Assembly (NCBI GenBank): GCA_028701815.1
Contig: JAQVPY010000035.1
Span: forward strand, 1 to 15,242
Direction: 5' to 3'
DNA: 15,242 nt
Origin: Bacteroidales bacterium
GTDB lineage: Bacteria; Bacteroidota; Bacteroidia; Bacteroidales; BM520
Made by a program: the position numbers and the translations under genes. The notes under the pieces were generated by a model. That model worked only from the letters and a program-made list of their open reading frames with translations. It did no database searches and was not told the DNA's origin. Below are positions 1 through 8,027 of the stretch, one piece after another. The stretch's first letter is position 1. Each line of letters begins with the position of its first letter.

Positions 1-2
1 TA

Positions 3-233
3 GTCTCCCGTGCCGTTACTTCTATCCCCGCCTTTATGCATTTTATCAAGGGTAAAATAGTGAAGAATAACAAAAATGCAGTCCCTAACGGCATATTCTA
101 TTTAAAAGGGGGCGACTACCAGAATGAATTGAACCAGATTAATAATAACTACAGAATTTATAGAATATCAGATTTTTATGATGAAGAATTTTTCCGGACG
201 AAAGATGTCATTTATATCCAGTATGAGAAATAA
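3..233 (+). CDS. C-terminal end of an unrecognised protein (5' end outside window)
   Basis: The frame is open from the left edge of the window to the TAA at 231-233, giving about 76 residues, so it is read here as the tail of a gene that starts upstream. An internal ATG at 36 could also start a 65-residue protein, but the frame continues upstream without a stop. The visible part is basic and rich in Asn and Tyr (KGKIVKNNKN, NQINNNYRIYRISDFYDEE) and has no membrane segment. I do not recognise the family. Its end overlaps the start of the M14 peptidase gene by 11 bp if that gene starts at 223, which suggests co-transcription. Confidence 0.55.
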   Translation, partial: VSRAVTSIPAFMHFIKGKIVKNNKNAVPNGIFYLKGGDYQNELNQINNNYRIYRISDFYDEEFFRTKDVIYIQYEK

Positions 234-1986
234 AAACTTGTTGCCCTGCCTGCTCCTGCTGTGTCTGTTTATAACAGCTTGCTCAAATAAAGAACAAGTA
301 ACCTATATTACACATTTTGAAAAAACCGGAGGTACGGAAACCGACAATTATGATAATACCATAGCCTATTGCCACCTCCTTGCCGATAACCTTAAGGAAG
401 TCAGCTATGAGTCTACCGGCTTTTCGGGACAACAGCGTGAAATCCCCCTTTTAATTGTCGATGAAAATGGTTCTACCGATGTTCAACAGATTAAAAAATC
501 AGGTAAGATCATTGTTCTCCTCGAATCGTGTATACACCCGGGAGAACCTAACGGCAAAGATGCCGGCTTTCTCCTTATTCGCGATATGCTCGTTCATGGT
601 AATAACAAAGACCTTCTGAAAGATATTACTATCCTGTTTCTTCCGGTGATAAGCCCCGACGGCCTCGCCGACTTTTCTCCCTATAACCGTATCAATCAAA
701 ACGGACCGGTGGATATGGGATGGAGAGTTACCGCACAGGGATATAACCTGAATAGAGATTTTATGAAACTCGACACCCCCGAAATTAAAGCCTTCGTGGA
801 AATGTTTAATAAATGGGAACCTGATTTTTTCTTTGATACACATGCAACAAATGGAGCAGACTATCAATACGTTTCAACATATATGATTGAAGACAACAGT
901 ATGTACGACAGGTCGATAGGCCTTTGGCTCGAAACAGTCTGGGAACCCTCAATAGTCTCTACGATGGACTCCCTGAATACACCCGTATGTCGCTATATCA
1001 CCTTTAGTCACTGGGGTAATCCTACTACTCCTCTTTTGCAGCACTCGTCTTCACCAATGTTTTCCCAGGCTTATGCCGCCTCCCGAAATTGCCCCGCCGT
1101 CCTCCTTGAAACACACATGCTTAAACCATATAAAGACAGAGTGATTTCAACTTATAATATAGTTTTGGAAACGATGCGACTCCTGCGCGATGACAAAACT
1201 GCTTTTATTGAAATGCTCACCGAAGCAAAAGAACATGACAGACAACTTAAATCTTTACCGGTTAACTACGAGTTAAATTATTATGACACATCTTTTGTGG
1301 ATTTTCTCGGATATGAATTTCATTATGAAAAAAGCGAAATAACGGGCGGAGATTATGTGGTTTACGATAGAACAAAACCGATTGTGAAAAGACAGGCTGT
1401 CATGAAAACCAACATGCCTACAAAATTTTTACCGGTTCCTAAACAGTATATTATTCCCGTTCAGTACGATAAGGTTATCGATATAGTTAAAAGACACGGC
1501 TTCCCGATGACATTTCTTGAAGATGAGCGGGAATTTGTGGTCGACAAATATGTCTTTTCCGATGTGGTATTTTCGGAGACACCTTATGAAGGTCACCAAC
1601 GGGTAAGAAAGTTTAATTCCATGCGGGTAAAAGATACGATGAGCTTTCCGAAGGGCTCCGCTGTGGTCTCAACGGACTGTAATGGGATACGACTGCTGAT
1701 GAATCTTCTTGAGCCTGAAATGACTCATTCTTTGTTTGAATTCGGGTATTTTAATAATATTTTACAACGCAACGAATATTTTGAAATATATAAAATGGAA
1801 AATACGGCGAAAGAGATGCTGCAAAACGATACGGCACTTGTGCGGAAATATCATGAAATGCTGCTCGCTTCTGATGCTGCCATGTCCCCTGAAAACCGCC
1901 AATATACCATCTTGCAATGGTTTTATCAAAACTCACCATATTGGGATAAAAATTATAATATATATCCTATCGGAATTGTAGAATAG
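223..1986 (+). CDS. M14-family zinc carboxypeptidase-like lipoprotein
   Basis: Predicted lipid-anchored metallopeptidase of the M14 (carboxypeptidase A) superfamily, 587 aa from the ATG at 223. This start gives a clean lipoprotein signal: basic MRNKN, a Leu-rich core, then lipobox FITAC. An in-frame ATG at 178 would add 15 residues in front and is less likely. The M14 zinc ligands are visible: HPGE (H105, E108) and H207 in DTHATNG. An Asn-Arg pair (N177, R178, in NLNRDF) matches the substrate-binding pair, and E296 in LLETHMLKPY fits the general-base position. The C-terminal half (about 330-587) is not recognised and may be an accessory beta domain. The likely role is trimming peptides at the cell envelope; the substrate cannot be told from sequence. 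It lies 14 bp before the GH89 gene, so both are probably one transcript and may act on glycosylated substrates. Confidence 0.85.
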   Translation: MRNKNLLPCLLLLCLFITACSNKEQVTYITHFEKTGGTETDNYDNTIAYCHLLADNLKEVSYESTGFSGQQREIPLLIVDENGSTDVQQIKKSGKIIVLLESCIHPGEPNGKDAGFLLIRDMLVHGNNKDLLKDITILFLPVISPDGLADFSPYNRINQNGPVDMGWRVTAQGYNLNRDFMKLDTPEIKAFVEMFNKWEPDFFFDTHATNGADYQYVSTYMIEDNSMYDRSIGLWLETVWEPSIVSTMDSLNTPVCRYITFSHWGNPTTPLLQHSSSPMFSQAYAASRNCPAVLLETHMLKPYKDRVISTYNIVLETMRLLRDDKTAFIEMLTEAKEHDRQLKSLPVNYELNYYDTSFVDFLGYEFHYEKSEITGGDYVVYDRTKPIVKRQAVMKTNMPTKFLPVPKQYIIPVQYDKVIDIVKRHGFPMTFLEDEREFVVDKYVFSDVVFSETPYEGHQRVRKFNSMRVKDTMSFPKGSAVVSTDCNGIRLLMNLLEPEMTHSLFEFGYFNNILQRNEYFEIYKMENTAKEMLQNDTALVRKYHEMLLASDAAMSPENRQYTILQWFYQNSPYWDKNYNIYPIGIVE

Positions 1987-2000
1987 AAATACTTTATATC

Positions 2001-4163
2001 ATGAGAAAAATATCATTATATGTTGCCTTTCTTTCCTGTTTAATACTTATTTCGTGTTCAGGCAATAAAGAGGAGCAGGCCGTGAAAGCCCTTGCAAAAA
2101 GGATTATTCCGGAATTTGCCGGTGATTTTAAGTTTGACATACAAACACCTGAGGCGGAAGAGGACTTTTTTACAATAGAACAAAAGGGGCAGAAGATCCT
2201 TATTACCGGTAACAATGCCAATTCTTTGGCTGCCGGTCTGAATTATTATCTTCAAAATTATGCCAATGTCTATATCTCGTGGTATGAAGATGATGATATC
2301 GTTTTACCGGAGATTATGCCGACAGTTACTGAAAAAATAGAAAAGAAAGCCGTTGTTAAGGACAGGTTTTTCTTTAACTATTGTACCTACGGTTATACTA
2401 TGCCCTGGTGGCAGTGGGACGAGTGGGAACATTGTATCGACTGGATGGCATTAAACGGTATCAATATGCCTCTTGCTATCACGGGACAGGAGTCGGTATG
2501 GTATGAGGTGTGGAAAGAATTCGGGATGACAGACGAAGAAATCAGAAGTTATTTCACAGGTCCCGCCCATCTGCCATGGCACAGAATGGCTAATGTTGAC
2601 AGTTTCGACGGTCCGCTGCCTAAATCGTGGCTCGAGGGTCAGACTGCCTTGCAAAAGAAAATTTTGAAACGAGAGAGAGCACTATCTATGACCCCCGTTC
2701 TTCCCGCTTTTGCAGGTCATGTTCCACAATATATTCATGATAAATTTCCCGATGCAGACATTAAAACATTGGGACCGTGGTGCGGCTTTGATGTTACGTA
2801 TTTCCTAAATTCGCAAGAACCTCTTTTTTCTGAGATACAGAAGTCGTTTATTGAGAAACAAACGGAATTATTCGGTACCGACCATGTCTATGGCTTCGAC
2901 CCGTTTAATGAGATGACCCCTCCGAGTTGGGAAAATGACTATCTTGCCACCGTGTCTGAAAACATTTACGCATCTTTACAGAGTGTCGACACTGATGCGA
3001 CATGGTTACAGATGGGCTGGCTGTTTTTTAATCAGAGGAGGAACTGGACAAAGGAGCGCATTCAATCGTACCTTACGGCAGTGCCACAGGATAAACTTAT
3101 CATGCTCGACTATTTTTGTGAGCGTATTGAAATTTGGCGTAATACCGATGCTTTTTTCGGACAGCCGTTTGTATGGTGCTATCTCGGCAATTTCGGCGGT
3201 AACACAATGTTAGTCGGCGATATTCCCGTGCTTGAGAAAAAGCTGACGGCTGCACTTAATGAGGCCGGGGATAATTTTGTCGGTATCGGCTCTACCCTTG
3301 AGTCGTTTGACAACAGTCCTCAAATATTTGAATATCTTTTCGACCGTGTGTGGGAACAGGAAGGAATTAATACCGATGCGTGGATTGAAAAGTGGGCGGA
3401 ACTTCGCTATGGCGGGAAAAATGAATATGCTACGGAAGCGTGGCGACTTCTTAACGATAGTATATATAAAGACTGGTCTAATTACGGACTTGGGACTCAA
3501 CTCAATGCCCGCCCGACACTTGAAGGACATGGCACATACTATACAAAGCCGTATTATTCTTATTCAAATGACAATTTGCGAACGGCGATAGAACTTCTTC
3601 TGAAAGAACCTTCATTGAGACAGACTTATCAATATGATATTGCCAATTTGATGTCGATTTATCTCGGGAACTATTTTCTTGATGTAAGAAACGATTTCAC
3701 AGTTGCTTATAAGAATAAAGATATTGAAGCCATGAAAACAGCCGTAGATAAGGCTATGGAGATTTTTGATGCCACCGACGACATCCTTGCTACTAACGAC
3801 AACTTTTTGCTTGGCAAGTGGATTAAGGATGCTCGCGAGTGGGGAGAAACAGAAGAGGAAAAAGACTATTATGAAAAGAATGCCCGCACATTGCTTACGG
3901 TTTGGGGAGGTCCTGTCTTAAACGATTATGCCAATAGAACGTGGAACGGACTGGTATCAGGGTATTATAAACAGAGATGGACAAAATTTTTTGATGCTGT
4001 AACTCAATCTGTTGAAAATGGAACGGAATTTGATGATAAATCTTTTTATGCCGATTTGGGCGTCTGGGAACAGCAATGGTCAACAGCAGACACGATGCAA
4101 TATCCTTCCGAAGGGGAGGGTAACGCTGCCGAAATAGCGGTGAGAATATTGAAAAACCTGTAA
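2001..4163 (+). CDS. GH89 alpha-N-acetylglucosaminidase lipoprotein
   Basis: Glycoside hydrolase family 89 (NAGLU type), 720 aa, which removes terminal alpha-linked GlcNAc; known family substrates include heparan sulfate ends and alpha-GlcNAc-capped mucin glycans. The N-terminus MRKISLYVAFLSCLILISCS is a lipoprotein signal with lipobox LISC. A small N-terminal domain (about 25-110) precedes the catalytic barrel, with the strongly conserved blocks FNYCTYGYTMPWWQWDEWE, NGINMPLAITGQE and PAFAGHVP. The likely acid/base is E304 in DPFNEMTPP and the likely nucleophile is E434 in GSTLESFDNSP. Their 130-residue spacing equals that of the human enzyme pair E316/E446. An alpha-helical C-terminal domain (about 450-720) completes the fold, and the length is normal for the family. 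It sits 14 bp downstream of the M14 peptidase gene. Location is expected to be periplasmic or outer-membrane, not cytoplasmic. Confidence 0.95.
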   Translation: MRKISLYVAFLSCLILISCSGNKEEQAVKALAKRIIPEFAGDFKFDIQTPEAEEDFFTIEQKGQKILITGNNANSLAAGLNYYLQNYANVYISWYEDDDIVLPEIMPTVTEKIEKKAVVKDRFFFNYCTYGYTMPWWQWDEWEHCIDWMALNGINMPLAITGQESVWYEVWKEFGMTDEEIRSYFTGPAHLPWHRMANVDSFDGPLPKSWLEGQTALQKKILKRERALSMTPVLPAFAGHVPQYIHDKFPDADIKTLGPWCGFDVTYFLNSQEPLFSEIQKSFIEKQTELFGTDHVYGFDPFNEMTPPSWENDYLATVSENIYASLQSVDTDATWLQMGWLFFNQRRNWTKERIQSYLTAVPQDKLIMLDYFCERIEIWRNTDAFFGQPFVWCYLGNFGGNTMLVGDIPVLEKKLTAALNEAGDNFVGIGSTLESFDNSPQIFEYLFDRVWEQEGINTDAWIEKWAELRYGGKNEYATEAWRLLNDSIYKDWSNYGLGTQLNARPTLEGHGTYYTKPYYSYSNDNLRTAIELLLKEPSLRQTYQYDIANLMSIYLGNYFLDVRNDFTVAYKNKDIEAMKTAVDKAMEIFDATDDILATNDNFLLGKWIKDAREWGETEEEKDYYEKNARTLLTVWGGPVLNDYANRTWNGLVSGYYKQRWTKFFDAVTQSVENGTEFDDKSFYADLGVWEQQWSTADTMQYPSEGEGNAAEIAVRILKNL

Positions 4164-4175
4164 ATACATGAGATC

Positions 4176-4421
4176 ATGAGAGGCAATTTACTATCATTTT
4201 TAGGCGGTGCACTTGTTGCATCGGCTATTGCATTTCTTTTTCTGACTGAAGATGGCGCAACCTTGCGGAAAAAGATAAAACAAAAATTCGAAGACAACGG
4301 CATCAAGTTGTCTAATGAAGAGCTCGAAGCTGTAATCCAAAAGATTAAAGACGAACTTAAAAACAAAGAAGGTCGTAATTCGGAAGCTAAGCCTGAACCG
4401 GATACGGATGCTGCCAACTAA
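4176..4421 (+). CDS. YtxH-like small membrane protein
   Basis: An 81-aa protein with one N-terminal hydrophobic segment (about residues 5-23, LLSFLGGALVASAIAFLFL). A charged helical stretch follows (TLRKKIKQKFEDNG, then a Lys/Glu-rich region to about 68) and a polar acidic tail. This layout matches YtxH-type proteins, which have a glycine-containing membrane anchor followed by a charged helix. It lies 12 bp after the GH89 gene and 12 bp before the next membrane protein, so it is probably part of a three-gene envelope cluster. The exact role is unknown; general stress or envelope function is only an inference from similar clusters. An alternative ATG lies at 4168 but is out of frame. Confidence 0.7.
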   Translation: MRGNLLSFLGGALVASAIAFLFLTEDGATLRKKIKQKFEDNGIKLSNEELEAVIQKIKDELKNKEGRNSEAKPEPDTDAAN

Positions 4422-4433
4422 AAGATAATAGCT

Positions 4434-4805
4434 ATGGAACTTTCGGAAGACAATAAATATCAAGACTTTACGCGCAAAGCAAAAGACTATATTAAAACAC
4501 GCTACGATTTGCTGAAACTGGAGTTGCTGGAGAAAACGTCACGGATTCTTTCAGTCCTGATTATGATCATAATCTCTCTGTTTTTGCTTTTAGGGGCATT
4601 GATATATTTTTCTTTTGCTCTTGTCTCGTGGATGGAGACAGTGTTCGGCAGCATGATACCGGGCTTTTTGATTATAGGCGGTGTTTTTCTTATCATCCTT
4701 TTTTTAGTCTATATCTTTCGTGAAAAGATTTTAATAAATCCTTTGATAAGGGCTATCTCAAAAATTCTCTTCGAAGAGAAAGAAAGTGGGGATGACGATG
4801 AGTAA
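4434..4805 (+). CDS. Two-helix membrane protein, phage holin superfamily III-like (DUF1469 type)
   Basis: A 123-aa protein with a charged N-terminal helix (residues 1-35, including YIKTRYDLLKLELLEKTSR), two strong transmembrane segments (about 38-64 and 73-95), and a charged acidic tail ending in DDDE. The N-terminal KLELLEK-type helix before a two-helix hairpin is characteristic of the chromosomal holin-superfamily-III/DUF1469 proteins. These are common in bacterial genomes outside prophages. No lysin or other phage gene is nearby, so lysis is unlikely and the name reflects only the fold. It overlaps the start of the next gene (ATGAGTAA arrangement at 4798-4805), which supports translational coupling. 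Confidence 0.75.
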   Translation: MELSEDNKYQDFTRKAKDYIKTRYDLLKLELLEKTSRILSVLIMIIISLFLLLGALIYFSFALVSWMETVFGSMIPGFLIIGGVFLIILFLVYIFREKILINPLIRAISKILFEEKESGDDDE

Positions 4806-5043
4806 TACGGGAAAAATAAAATACACTTCTTTACAGTCCATTGAGGAGCAGAAAGAAAAGCTGCACAAAAAAATAAACAAGCAGGAAAAGGAGTTGAGAC
4901 AGGATTGGGAGGAGATAAAAAATCCTTTCAAAAGATATCTGCCGATGGCGAATAAGGCTATAAAGACTTTAACGCTTCTGCCGGCTATTATCGACGGTTT
5001 TTCTCTTGGCAGCAGAATCTTCAGGATGGTTTTCAGACGATAA
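4798..5043 (+). CDS. Small basic coiled-coil protein of the envelope cluster, unnamed
   Basis: An 81-aa protein from the ATG at 4798 that overlaps the stop of the previous gene by 8 bp. In-frame alternatives are ATG 4792 and GTG 4786. The G-rich stretch just upstream (AAAGTGGGG at 4783-4791) could act as a ribosome binding site and favours 4798. The first half (SIEEQKEKLHKKINKQEKEL) is strongly predicted as a charged coiled coil. The second half carries a moderately hydrophobic stretch (IKTLTLLPAIIDGFSLGSRIF) and ends in the basic FRMVFRR. I do not recognise the family. Its fixed position behind the YtxH-like and holin-like genes suggests it works with them at the inner membrane. No terminator is visible after it before the next promoter. 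Confidence 0.7.
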   Translation: MSNTGKIKYTSLQSIEEQKEKLHKKINKQEKELRQDWEEIKNPFKRYLPMANKAIKTLTLLPAIIDGFSLGSRIFRMVFRR

Positions 5044-5075
5044 GTAAAGAAGTTGCTAAAATTTCATCGGGAAAA

Positions 5076-5107
5076 TTTCTATATGTAAACTTTTTTTTTT
5101 ATTTTTG
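5076..5107 (+). promoter_or_regulatory. Putative Bacteroidota-type promoter of the EF-G paralog gene
   Basis: TATTTTTG at 5100-5107 matches the phylum's -7 consensus TAnnTTTG exactly. A TTTC at 5076-5079, 20 bp upstream, is one base off the -33 TTTG. Transcription would begin near 5114, leaving an A-rich leader of about 48 nt (AAAATAAAAACTATAAATAA just before the start), typical of highly translated genes in this phylum. The match is by eye. Confidence 0.5.
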
Positions 5108-5161
5108 CAGCCAAAAATTTGGTATTTAACATTTTAAAAATAAAAACTATAAATAAAAGAA

Positions 5162-7297
5162 ATGAAAGTTTATGAAACCAGTAAGATCCGTAACATAAAT
5201 ATTGTAGGCGGAGCTAAATCGGGTAAAACCACTTTGTCTGAGAGTATGTTACAACTTGGTGGTATTATAACACGTAGAGGCACAATCGAAGATAAGAACA
5301 CAGTGTCCGATTATCGTGATATTGAAATAACCAAGGGAAATTCCGTTAGTTCAACAGTATTATACACGGAATTTAAGGACCATAAGATCAATTTTATTGA
5401 CAATCCGGGCGTTGTTGACTATATCGGTGAAGTTTATGCCTCCGATAAAGTTACAGATGCAGCCTTTATGGTAATCAATGCTCAAGAAGGCATCGAAGTA
5501 GGTACCGAGATGCATTGGAGGCTGCTTGCAAAGCATAATACCCCGTGTGTGATCGTTGTTAATCAACTCGACCATGACAAAGCTAATTTTGACGAGGTTT
5601 TACACGAGTTGAAAGAGGATTTCGGGAGTAAGGTCGTTCCATTCCAATTCCCCGTGAATGTAGGTCCCTGCTTTGATGCTATAGTTGACGTGCTTTCAAA
5701 TAAACTTTTAAAATATGGGAAAGATGGTGGAGTGGCTTCTGTAGAGGAACTCTCCGGTGCCAATGCCGATAAGGCCGAAGAAATGAAAGCTTTTATTGTA
5801 GAAGCTGCCGCGGAAGGTGACGAAGAACTTATGGAAAAATTCTTCGAAGAAGGAACCCTTTCTCCGGAAGATCTTGCTAAAGGTTTAAAACTTAGTATCA
5901 AGAATCGCGACATGTTCCCGCTGATTTGCGTTTCGGCTAAACAGAATATGGGCGTTGATGCTTTATTGGATTTCACAATAGATAATATTATTTCACCGGA
6001 TCAGGGTAATGCAGTTACAACTTCTGCCGGTGTAGAATTGCATTCACTGATAAGTGATCCTACTTGCGCATTTGTCTTTAAGACTTCTATTGAGCAACAT
6101 CTTGGTGAGGTTGTTTATTTCCGCGTATACGGTGGTGAAGTGGCAGAAGGAGCTGAAATGCTCAATACTAATAATGACGGCAAGGAGAAGATTTCCCAGG
6201 TTATGGTTGGTGCCGGCAAAAACCGCGTGAAAGTTCCAAAAGCGGTAGCAGGTGATATCGCAGCTACCATTAAATTGAGAGATACAAGAACAAATCAGAC
6301 TCTCGGTGCCCCCAAATCAAATATCGGTACGGTGGAACCTTACGAAATCCCCGAACCAATTTATTTCATGGCTTTGAAAGCTGCTAATAGCGCAGATGAT
6401 GAAAAGATGGGAGTTGCTTTGAATGACCTCCAGAAAGTTGACCCAAGCCTTAGAGCAGGCTTCAGTCGCGAACTTCGCCAGATGGTGGTAAGCGGTCTCG
6501 GAGAAATTCATATCAATACCATGAAATGGTATATCAATAATATTAATAAAATTGAAATTGACCTCTCCCCGTGTAAGATTCCTTATCGTGAAACCATAAC
6601 CAAAACGGCAAAGGCAAGCTATCGTCATAAAAAACAATCCGGTGGTGCAGGACAGTTCGGAGAGGTTCATCTTATGGTTCAGCCGTATGTTGACGGTTAT
6701 ACATATCCCACCGAATTTCCTGTTAGAGGTACCGAGGAGTATCCTCTCGACTGGGGCGGTAAATTGATGTTCCACAACTGTATAGTCGGCGGTTCTATCG
6801 ATGCCCGTTTTATGCCGGCCATCCTGAAAGGTATTATGGAACGTATGGAACAGGGTCCTTTGACAGGTTCTTATGCCCGTGATATCGTTGTTTATGTCTA
6901 TGACGGTAAAATGCACCCCGTTGACTCCAACGAAATGGCATTTAAACTTGCGGGGCGTAATGCCTTTAAAGAAGCTTTCAGAAGTGCAGCTCCAAAAATT
7001 ATGGAGCCTGTTTATGATGTTGAAGTTCTCGTGCCGGAAGATATGATGGGCGGCGTTATGACCGACCTGCAAAACCGCAGAGGTATCGTTATGGGAATGG
7101 ATGCCGATGGAAGATTCCAGAAGATCCGTGCTCAGGTGCCGTTGGCTGAAATGAACAGATACGCTACAACATTGAGCTCCCTGACCTCAGGTCGTGCAAC
7201 CTATTCATTGAAATTCAACGAATATCGTCAGGTTCCTGCCGACGTTCAGGACAGACTGCTTAAAGAATACGCAGAACAATCTTCTGACGAAGAATAA
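5162..7297 (+). CDS. fusA2: Divergent elongation factor G paralog (EF-G2 type)
   Basis: A 711-aa, full-length five-domain EF-G-like protein, expected to act on the ribosome in the cytoplasm. The P-loop is VGGAKSGKTT (G16 to T23) where canonical EF-G has AHIDAGKTT. G3 reads DNPGVVDY (80-87), so Val84 replaces the catalytic histidine of DTPGHVDF. The switch I RGITI block is replaced by TKGNSVSS. G4 is NQLD (134-137) instead of NKMD, and G5 is SAK (258-260). Domains II and III follow (about 285-475). Domain IV has KKQSGGAGQFGEV (about 490-502) and keeps a tip histidine (H585, MHPVDS) that aligns with E. coli His583. Domain V runs to about 690. The family member EF-G2 of Bacteroides thetaiotaomicron is reported to support translation without GTP hydrolysis, during carbon limitation. 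Function here is inferred by similarity, and the symbol is tentative. The gene has its own promoter and a strong terminator, so it is probably transcribed alone. Confidence 0.9.
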   Translation: MKVYETSKIRNINIVGGAKSGKTTLSESMLQLGGIITRRGTIEDKNTVSDYRDIEITKGNSVSSTVLYTEFKDHKINFIDNPGVVDYIGEVYASDKVTDAAFMVINAQEGIEVGTEMHWRLLAKHNTPCVIVVNQLDHDKANFDEVLHELKEDFGSKVVPFQFPVNVGPCFDAIVDVLSNKLLKYGKDGGVASVEELSGANADKAEEMKAFIVEAAAEGDEELMEKFFEEGTLSPEDLAKGLKLSIKNRDMFPLICVSAKQNMGVDALLDFTIDNIISPDQGNAVTTSAGVELHSLISDPTCAFVFKTSIEQHLGEVVYFRVYGGEVAEGAEMLNTNNDGKEKISQVMVGAGKNRVKVPKAVAGDIAATIKLRDTRTNQTLGAPKSNIGTVEPYEIPEPIYFMALKAANSADDEKMGVALNDLQKVDPSLRAGFSRELRQMVVSGLGEIHINTMKWYINNINKIEIDLSPCKIPYRETITKTAKASYRHKKQSGGAGQFGEVHLMVQPYVDGYTYPTEFPVRGTEEYPLDWGGKLMFHNCIVGGSIDARFMPAILKGIMERMEQGPLTGSYARDIVVYVYDGKMHPVDSNEMAFKLAGRNAFKEAFRSAAPKIMEPVYDVEVLVPEDMMGGVMTDLQNRRGIVMGMDADGRFQKIRAQVPLAEMNRYATTLSSLTSGRATYSLKFNEYRQVPADVQDRLLKEYAEQSSDEE

Positions 7298-7329
7298 AAG
7301 ATATATAATATAATAAGTATTATAAAGTG

Positions 7330-7365
7330 ATCGAGACGCGGCTTATGCCGCGTCTCGATTTTTAT
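7330..7365 (+). terminator. Rho-independent terminator after the EF-G paralog
   Basis: A perfect 13-bp GC-rich stem (ATCGAGACGCGGC at 7330-7342, complement at 7347-7359) with tetraloop TTAT is followed by TTTTTATATTT. It starts 33 bp after the stop codon of the EF-G-like gene and closes that transcription unit. Confidence 0.9.
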
Positions 7366-7740
7366 ATTTCTATTATTATATCGGACTTTTAGATATTATA
7401 CTTTTTTATGACTAAAAAAGTAACAAAAAAGTCTTTGCCGCGTCTTCGTTCACTAAAAAAGTGCGTCTCAAGCTAAGCCAAAAGAACTCGCCTGCGGCTC
7501 AGACAGCTTTTGGCTTTTAACGCTTTCAACGCGCTTTTTCTTAACGTTCACTACGCCAAGGCGGTGGGTATTGCTGCTTTGCAGCAATCAGAGTTTGGGG
7601 TGTCCGGATTCCGGAGCGTTATAGTGGAGAATGGACTTGACGAAGCCACTTAGCAACCGGTTCGAAAAATGGGCAGTATTATAATTAATCTTGTCTGTAG
7701 AAGTTTTCTCATAGTTTTAAAGTTTTATTTGTTTAATTGT
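7366..7740. other. Palindrome-rich intergenic stretch without a convincing gene
   Basis: No gene-length frame is convincing; the longest plausible reading from the ATG at 7409 is 22 codons. Three inverted repeats are visible. One has a 10-bp stem, AAGCCAAAAG at 7475-7484 with its complement at 7507-7516. One is perfect, ATTGCTGC-TTT-GCAGCAAT at 7570-7588. One is the short palindrome TCCGGA-T-TCCGGA at 7603-7615. The 7400-7620 part has a higher GC content than the AT-rich flanks. It resembles the REP-like, multi-copy intergenic sequence common in this phylum, but copy number cannot be tested within one window. Confidence 0.5.
7653..7680 (+). repeat. Diverged third copy of the ACCGGTT...AGTATTATA repeat
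   Basis: This stretch reads ACCGGTTCGAAAAATGGGCA then GTATTATA. It matches the two 32-bp repeats at 7749 and 8135 through the ACCGGTT start, the A-tract and the AGTATTATA end, with one length difference and several substitutions. It lies about 95 bp upstream of the first full copy, in the same orientation. Confidence 0.5.
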
Positions 7741-7748
7741 TTTTTATC

Positions 7749-7780
7749 CATTTACCGGTTTAAAAAGCGATAGTATTATA
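7749..7780 (+). repeat. Direct repeat, left copy flanking the transposase remnant
   Basis: CATTTACCGGTTTAAAAAGC followed by GATAGTATTATA recurs at 8135-8166 with a single mismatch (A versus T) in 32 bases. The copies lie in the same orientation with 354 bp between them, exactly enclosing the transposase fragment and its downstream hairpin. At 32 bp it is much longer than a usual IS3 target duplication (3-5 bp). Confidence 0.85.
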
Positions 7781-8011
7781 ATAAGTATGGATGGCAAATC
7801 ACGTTGTTTAGATAATATATGGATAGAACGCTTTTGGCGAACTATTAAACGAGAGTATATTTATCTTCATCCTGAGAATGATGTAACTTGTCTATTTGAA
7901 GGGATTAAAAATTATATGAGCTATTATAATACGCAGCGTCCGCATCAAAGTCTTGGTAATCATACAATTCCTATAAAAGTTTATAAAACGAGAAAAGATA
8001 AAGTTGCATAA
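7781..8011 (+). pseudogene. IS3-type transposase C-terminal remnant
   Basis: About 74 residues from ATG 7787 correspond to the end of an IS3-type DDE transposase/integrase (rve domain). SMDGKSRCLDNIWIERFWRT carries the conserved DN..IERFW block with the final catalytic Glu, and YYNTQRPHQSLGN is the typical C-terminal motif. A normal orfB is roughly 270-300 aa, so the N-terminal three quarters, with both catalytic Asp residues, and the orfA gene are missing. The homology starts abruptly right after the left 32-bp direct repeat ends at 7780, so the break coincides with the repeat border. The remnant cannot be active on its own. Confidence 0.85.
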
Positions 8012-8027
8012 CAAAATAATGAGTACC

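Noticed and set aside
178..222. Upstream ATG as the start of the M14 peptidase
   Set aside because: It would place 15 extra residues before an already complete lipoprotein signal peptide; the start at 223 fits better, though 178 is not excluded.
4434..4805. Prophage holin
   Set aside because: There are no phage structural, lysin or integrase genes nearby; this holin-like family is widespread on chromosomes.
6317..7072. A 251-codon open frame on the minus strand
   Set aside because: It lies wholly inside the EF-G paralog in antisense; the plus-strand reading has all EF-G domains and the antisense product shows no known motif.
7409..7477. 22-codon Lys/Arg-rich reading frame in the intergenic region
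   Set aside because: It is short and low-complexity, and sits in a palindromic, probably repetitive stretch with no ribosome binding site.
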